The position numbers and the translations under genes are program-made. Shown piece by piece: positions 13,252-17,340 of a DNA stretch of 17,340 nucleotides; the stretch's first letter is position 1, and each line of letters begins with the position of its first letter. The DNA comes from Gammaproteobacteria bacterium (lineage in GTDB: Bacteria > Pseudomonadota > Gammaproteobacteria > Pseudomonadales > Halieaceae). The notes under the pieces were generated by a model. It was not told the origin of the DNA. It ran no database searches and saw only the letters and a list, made by a program, of their open reading frames with translations. The stretch is from positions 1 through 17,340 of the forward strand of contig PDSN01000077.1 of the NCBI GenBank assembly GCA_002748505.1. The letters run 5' to 3'.

Positions 13252-14475
13252 TCAATCGATGTGTGTGCTCACAATACACATGCGCCCGTTAGCTTTCGCT
13301 TCGTACAGGGCATCGTCAGCGGCTTTAAGTAACTGTTCAGCGTCCACTTCGCCGCGCCCGTAATAGGTGACCAAACCCTGTGACAGGGTAACCACATCGG
13401 CGACGTCGGAGGTTTTATGCTCCATCGCCTCAAGCGCCACCATTTTCTGCAAGCGCTGCGCCACTGCCCTTGCGGCATCGGCGTCACTGCCGGGCAGCAC
13501 CAAAACAAACTCCTCGCCCCCGTAACGCGCCGCCACTTCACCAGCGCGACTGACTACCTGACGCATCATACAGGCCAGGGTTCTCAACACGTAATCACCC
13601 TCTGGATGGCCGTAGGTATCGTTGTATTTCTTGAAAAAATCCACATCCAGCAGAATCAGTGACAGCGCTGACCCCACTCGCCGTGCGCGGTTAAGCTCAT
13701 CGGTAATAACCGCATTGACCATGCGTCGATTGCCAAGCCCGGTCAGCTCATCGAGGCGTGCCAACTGGGTCAGGCGCTGCTTGGCATCGTTCAGCTCACG
13801 ATTGCGCTCGCGCAGTGAAACCGTCAGCTCACCCAGCTCTCTGGACATGTTTTCCCGCTCCCAGTAAGCAGACAACACCTCATTGAAGCTTTCGTGCACC
13901 GGCAGGCTAAGACGCGTCACCACTGCGCAAAACAGCAGACCCAAAACCCCCATAAACAGGTTATAGGTATGTAAATCGTAGTTGACAATCAGATACCAGG
14001 CGATAGGCCATACACTGCAATAGGTGAACACCAGAAAATACTCGCGCATGACCACGGAAAGCGCCACCAGACCACCCACGATGGTGATAATCAATACAAA
14101 CAGATGCAGCTGGGGGTCTTGGGGCAATATGTGATAGTGGGCACTGACCAGATAGGCCACAGACCACATCAGACCCAGTACCGCGCCCCCCAACAGGCAA
14201 TTCCTGTATACGTCTTTGAAATGTGTACGAAAACGCTGTTCACGCAGGACGTAACTAACATACTGGTGGCGCACCACCAGCAGTATCACCACAACAAGCG
14301 CGACCACAACAATGACAGCTCCGCTCACATAAGGCCAAAACAGCGACCCCGCCAACACCATCGCCATGGTGTGACCTATGAAGCCTGCACGTGAAATACT
14401 CTCCAGCAATATTTCAAGCTGAAGTATGGGTAATTCCGACTTGGGTATTTGACCGTGATAACTCATACCCTGCAT
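13252..14475 (-). CDS. Membrane-bound diguanylate cyclase (GGDEF domain)
   Basis: Probably makes cyclic di-GMP from two GTP at the inner membrane. The 407-residue protein has about six hydrophobic segments in residues 33-195, a charged coiled coil near 205-245, and a C-terminal GGDEF domain from about 243 (DELTGLGNRR, LILLDVDFFKKYNDTYGH, and RYGGEEF with GGEEF at 319-323), so the active-site loop is intact. The inhibitory I-site position five residues before it reads RAGE (Arg310-Glu313) instead of RxxD, so product inhibition may be weakened. The membrane sensor matches no MASE type that I can name. Start may be Met1 or Met4; neither has a good Shine-Dalgarno. It is convergent with hslR and divergent from the SGNH-like gene. 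Confidence 0.92.
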   Translation of the reverse strand: MQGMSYHGQIPKSELPILQLEILLESISRAGFIGHTMAMVLAGSLFWPYVSGAVIVVVALVVVILLVVRHQYVSYVLREQRFRTHFKDVYRNCLLGGAVLGLMWSVAYLVSAHYHILPQDPQLHLFVLIITIVGGLVALSVVMREYFLVFTYCSVWPIAWYLIVNYDLHTYNLFMGVLGLLFCAVVTRLSLPVHESFNEVLSAYWERENMSRELGELTVSLRERNRELNDAKQRLTQLARLDELTGLGNRRMVNAVITDELNRARRVGSALSLILLDVDFFKKYNDTYGHPEGDYVLRTLACMMRQVVSRAGEVAARYGGEEFVLVLPGSDADAARAVAQRLQKMVALEAMEHKTSDVADVVTLSQGLVTYYGRGEVDAEQLLKAADDALYEAKANGRMCIVSTHID

Positions 14476-14489
14476 ACTACCGCAATCGC

Positions 14490-14517
14490 AAAATAATGCC
14501 TTATTTTATTTGTGTAA
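14490..14517 (-). promoter_or_regulatory. Candidate promoter of the diguanylate cyclase gene
   Basis: On the minus strand TTACAC (14512-14517) is followed, after 16 nt of A/T-rich sequence, by TATTTT (14490-14495), 14 nt before the ATG at 14475. Four of six bases match consensus in each box. If correct, the leader is very short, which would favour the second ATG at 14466 or near-leaderless translation. The match is modest and the region is A/T-rich, so a chance match is quite possible. Confidence 0.3.
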
Positions 14518-14606
14518 CCTAGTTTTATGAAGCAGGCATTCGCCATCGATGCCAGATTACCAGCGCCCGCTACTGGCGGCTAAATAACGAGAAGCGCTTA
14601 TACAGG

Positions 14607-15335
14607 ATGAACCGCGACAAACTACTAAACTACTTGCCGATTATTCTACTGTTAGTGCCGCTGATGCACCTGGCAGGTAAAGCTGTTGTCGATACGCACC
14701 AACTCCTGAAACCTTCGCCGGAGGTATGGCGCGACAAGCTGGAACGCATCCGCCGCAACGATGCCCCCTACGCCACGACGCAGCATTCGGTGGTAGTCGC
14801 TGGTGGGCGTCAGGTGGTACATTGGACTGGCCTGGAGGAAACACTGGCACCGCTGCCAGTGGTCAACCGCGGCGTTGGCAGCGCCACCGTGGACGATCTT
14901 ACCTACCTTATAGAAGCCCTGCTCGAAGACTTAAAACCGCGCATCGTGGTACTGCTCCCTGATCGCAGCAATTTTCATTTGCGACAAAACAAACGCCCCA
15001 TCGAACTGCTAAATGACATTCAAGAGTTCACTCAGCAGGTGATGACCAACGATAGTATCGCCCACATCTACCTTTACCCGCCACTGAACCTGCCTGCTCA
15101 ACCACAGTATTATCAACGCACCAAAGAACTGACTGAAAAACTGATCAGCTGGGCCAATACCCAGCCTCATATCACCGTTCTTCGCGGCAACAGTCTGCTC
15201 GCCAGAGTCAACAAACAACCCAACCCTCGGTACTTCCACAGCAACGGCACACAACTCAACAACCAGGGCTATTTGATTCTGTCGTTTATCCTGCGCCAGC
15301 AAATCAAACAGGATTTCCCCAATTGGTTTGAGTAG
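14607..15335 (+). CDS. Membrane-anchored SGNH/GDSL-like protein, probably catalytically inactive
   Basis: The 242-residue product starts with a hydrophobic segment (residues 8-23, LPIILLLVPLMHLAG preceded by basic residues), a likely membrane anchor or uncleaved signal. The rest follows the layout of small GDSL-type esterases: strand plus block I, VVVAGGRQVVHW (62-73); block II, PVVNRGVGSATVDDL (84-98); strand PRIVVLLPDR (111-120); and C-terminal block V, SNGTQLNNQGY (212-222). The catalytic residues are missing: the GSSS turn is GGRQ, the GDND site is PDRSN, and the DG-x-H site reads NGTQ. Only the fold seems kept, so it may bind instead of hydrolyse. Assignment is by pattern only; the start has a weak ribosome binding site. 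No operon partner is evident. Confidence 0.6.
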   Translation: MNRDKLLNYLPIILLLVPLMHLAGKAVVDTHQLLKPSPEVWRDKLERIRRNDAPYATTQHSVVVAGGRQVVHWTGLEETLAPLPVVNRGVGSATVDDLTYLIEALLEDLKPRIVVLLPDRSNFHLRQNKRPIELLNDIQEFTQQVMTNDSIAHIYLYPPLNLPAQPQYYQRTKELTEKLISWANTQPHITVLRGNSLLARVNKQPNPRYFHSNGTQLNNQGYLILSFILRQQIKQDFPNWFE

Positions 15336-15495
15336 GATATTCAAGCTGTGGTTGCTGCCCTGCCGAGGCCATTTGAGGCGAGCTACAAATGGGCAACACA
15401 AAGCGTGTATCGCTCCAGATTGCACTCCTGCTCGAATAAGCGACATATACACAAGCGATGTGGCCAGCGGCACAACAAATCTGTAAACTGTGGCG

Positions 15496-17340
15496 ATGCA
15501 CACATCCATCCCACGACAAGCGCCGCAAACACCGCTATTGGATGCCCTGCAAGAGGGGCTTTCCGGCATCCGGCAACTGAGCGAACAACAGCTTTTACAA
15601 CTGACCCATGAGCTGCGCAGTTTTTTGCTGTTCAGCGTAGGACGCTCGGGTGGGCACTTCGGTGCCGGCTTGGGAGTGGTAGAGCTTACCGTCGCGCTAC
15701 ATCATGTGTTCAATACGCCCAACGACAGAATTGTCTGGGATGTAGGTCACCAGACCTACCCCCATAAAATTCTCACCGGGCGCAAGCACGCCATGTCGGG
15801 TATGCGTCAATCCGGCGGTTTGGCGGGCTTCCCCAAGCGCAGTGAGAGCGAATTTGACACCTTCGGCGTGGGCCATTCATCCACCAGCATATCCGCCGCC
15901 ATGGGTATGGCGCTGGCGGCGCGCACACAGGGTATCAATCGCAAGACTGTGGCGGTTATTGGCGATGGTGCGATCACCGGCGGCATGGCGCTTGAAGCCC
16001 TCGCCCACGCGGGTCACGAGCGCCCTAATATGCTGGTGGTACTCAATGACAATCAAATGTCCATTGGCCACAATCAGGGCGGCCTGGCCAGTTATTTTGC
16101 CCGTATCTGGGCCAGTAAAACCTATATTGCCATGCGCGAGGGCTCCAAAAAGGTGCTGGAGAAAATCCGCCCGGCATGGGAACTGGCCAAGCGCACCGAA
16201 GAACATATGAAAGGTATGGTCGCTCCAGGTACCCTGTTTGAGGAGCTGGGTTTTCACTATATCGGCCCGTTAGATGGGCATAATTTACCCCAGCTCATTA
16301 CTACCCTGGAGAATATGAAAGACCTGGAAGGGCCCCAGTTCCTGCATATTCGTACTGTCAAAGGCAAGGGTTTTGAGCCTGCGGAACAAGATCCGGTGGG
16401 CTATCACGCCATCAACAAACTGGAAGCTACGCCGCCGGCAGCGTCTGTGCCAGCCCCCAGCGCACCCGCAAAACCAAAATTTCAGGCGGTATTCGGGCGC
16501 TGGCTATGTGATATGGCCGCACAAGACCCCCGCATTGTGGGCATCACCCCCGCCATGTGCGAAGGCAGCGGCATGGTAGAATTTGCCGAGCGCTTCCCCG
16601 AGCGCTATTACGATGTCGCTATCGCCGAGCAACACGCGGTGACCCTGGCAGCCGGCCTTGCCTGTGATGGTTTGAAACCCGTGGTGGCGATTTACTCCAC
16701 GTTTTTACAGCGCGGCTACGATCAACTGATCCACGATGTCGCTCTGCAAAATCTGGATGTGACCTTCGCCATTGATCGCGCGGGACTGGTGGGAGCAGAC
16801 GGCCCCACTCACCACGGCGCATTTGATTTGAGCTTTATGCGCTGCATCCCGCAGCTCATCATCGCAGCACCATCTGATGAAAATGAGTGTCGCCAACTGC
16901 TTTACACAGCCTGGCAACACAGGGGGCCGGCGGCGGTGCGCTACCCCCGCGGCACCGGCAGCGGCGCGCTGATTGAGCAGCACATGACGGAACTGCCCAT
17001 CGGCCGCGCGGTGCAGGTGCGCGCCGGACAAAAAGTGGCCATTTTGAATTTTGGCACGCGCTTAAGCGCCGCGCGTGAGGCAGCCGAGGAATTGAACGCC
17101 ACCTTGGTGGATATGCGCTGGGTAAAACCCCTTGACGAAGACATCATCAAAGAACTGGCAGGTACTCACGATCTGCTGGTTACCGTAGAGGACAACGCCG
17201 TCGCTGGCGGTGCGGGCAGTGCGGTGGCAGAGTATCTGAGCGCTGCGGCCATCGTCACCCCCGCACTGTTGATCGGCCTGCCAGATCGCTACATCGAGCA
17301 CGGCGAACCCGACGATCAATACCGCGAAACAGGGCTGGAC
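15496..17340 (+). CDS. dxs: 1-Deoxy-D-xylulose-5-phosphate synthase Dxs, 3' end cut by window
   Basis: Thiamine-diphosphate enzyme joining pyruvate and glyceraldehyde 3-phosphate to 1-deoxyxylulose 5-phosphate, first step of the MEP isoprenoid pathway, also feeding thiamine and pyridoxal synthesis. The frame stays open for 615 codons to the window edge; roughly 20-30 residues should be missing. Motifs: SGGHFGAG (His54), WDVGHQTYPHKILTG, the TPP-binding GDGA (156-159) with NDN (184-186), catalytic AIAEQHAVTLAAG (Glu378), and DGPTHHGAFD (His439). Two residues look unusual: Gln187 after NDN, where Glu or Asp is common, and Gly160s TGGMALEAL instead of TAGMAFEAL. Start is ATG at 15496, or GTG at 15490; an in-frame stop lies just upstream at 15484. 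No xseB-ispA genes precede it, unlike in E. coli. Confidence 0.95.
   Translation, partial: MHTSIPRQAPQTPLLDALQEGLSGIRQLSEQQLLQLTHELRSFLLFSVGRSGGHFGAGLGVVELTVALHHVFNTPNDRIVWDVGHQTYPHKILTGRKHAMSGMRQSGGLAGFPKRSESEFDTFGVGHSSTSISAAMGMALAARTQGINRKTVAVIGDGAITGGMALEALAHAGHERPNMLVVLNDNQMSIGHNQGGLASYFARIWASKTYIAMREGSKKVLEKIRPAWELAKRTEEHMKGMVAPGTLFEELGFHYIGPLDGHNLPQLITTLENMKDLEGPQFLHIRTVKGKGFEPAEQDPVGYHAINKLEATPPAASVPAPSAPAKPKFQAVFGRWLCDMAAQDPRIVGITPAMCEGSGMVEFAERFPERYYDVAIAEQHAVTLAAGLACDGLKPVVAIYSTFLQRGYDQLIHDVALQNLDVTFAIDRAGLVGADGPTHHGAFDLSFMRCIPQLIIAAPSDENECRQLLYTAWQHRGPAAVRYPRGTGSGALIEQHMTELPIGRAVQVRAGQKVAILNFGTRLSAAREAAEELNATLVDMRWVKPLDEDIIKELAGTHDLLVTVEDNAVAGGAGSAVAEYLSAAAIVTPALLIGLPDRYIEHGEPDDQYRETGLD

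Noticed and set aside
13241..13253. GAGCG-cta-CGCTC hairpin between hslR and the diguanylate cyclase gene
   Set aside because: Only 5 bp of stem, no U tract on either strand, and partly inside the cyclase stop region; not a convincing terminator.
15420..15451. TTGCAC and TATACA hexamers upstream of dxs
   Set aside because: The spacer is about 20 nt and the shifted alternatives (ACATAT, CATATA) match poorly, so no promoter is called.
15009..15569. Minus-strand 186-codon frame over the SGNH-like gene, the intergenic gap and the dxs start
   Set aside because: It crosses two better supported plus-strand genes and shows no domain or ribosome binding site.
15348..15611. Plus-strand 87-codon frame rich in Cys and His before dxs
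   Set aside because: It runs into the conserved dxs N-terminus in another frame, with no ribosome binding site.

Overview
The window looks like chromosomal DNA of a gammaproteobacterium with moderately high GC, probably close to the Cellvibrionales/Pseudomonadales. This rests on the birA-coaX-tRNA-Thr(TGT) order, a liuRABCDE leucine-degradation operon, and the cysQ / yrfG-hslR neighbourhood. No transposase, integrase, phage gene or CRISPR array is visible, and most genes belong to well-known families.

Layout. (1) Positions 20-1920, minus strand: birA, then coaX overlapping it by 8 nt, then a tRNA-Thr(UGU). The tRNA has its own strong sigma70-type promoter just past the coaX stop, and its transcription runs off the left edge. 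(2) Positions 1921-2383: a 463-bp region between divergent genes, holding a 71-bp inverted repeat and, next to liuR, a promoter with a 12-bp palindrome that probably is the LiuR operator. (3) Positions 2384-9289, plus strand: a tight operon liuR-liuA-liuB-liuC-liuD-liuE with gaps of -8 to +9 nt. It encodes the route from isovaleryl-CoA to acetoacetate and acetyl-CoA. A small four-helix membrane protein of unknown role (9299-9643) follows 9 nt later. (4) Positions 9614-12080, minus strand: cysQ, a DUF465/YdcH-like small protein, and a membrane di-iron oxygenase strongly resembling animal alkylglycerol monooxygenase (AGMO). A third copy of the repeat sits directly upstream of the oxygenase's ribosome binding site. 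(5) Positions 12153-13219, plus strand: yrfG and hslR, overlapping by one base. (6) Positions 13252-14475, minus strand: a membrane-bound GGDEF diguanylate cyclase. (7) Positions 14607-15335, plus strand: a membrane-anchored SGNH/GDSL-like protein whose catalytic positions all appear substituted. (8) Positions 15496-17340, plus strand: dxs, cut by the right edge after 615 codons.

Working together: BirA attaches biotin to carboxylases, including LiuD in the adjacent operon, whose biotinylation motif (AMKM, Lys625) is visible. LiuA, LiuB+LiuD, LiuC and LiuE catalyse successive steps of leucine catabolism, with LiuR as the likely autoregulatory repressor. The remaining genes are unrelated housekeeping or signalling functions.

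I found no clear new multi-gene defence or metabolic system. The observations most worth following are the 26-bp repeat family (three copies, two as a palindrome), the apparent SGNH pseudoenzyme, and the AGMO-like oxygenase. Coordinates were read by eye, and family assignments come from recognised motifs, not from searches.
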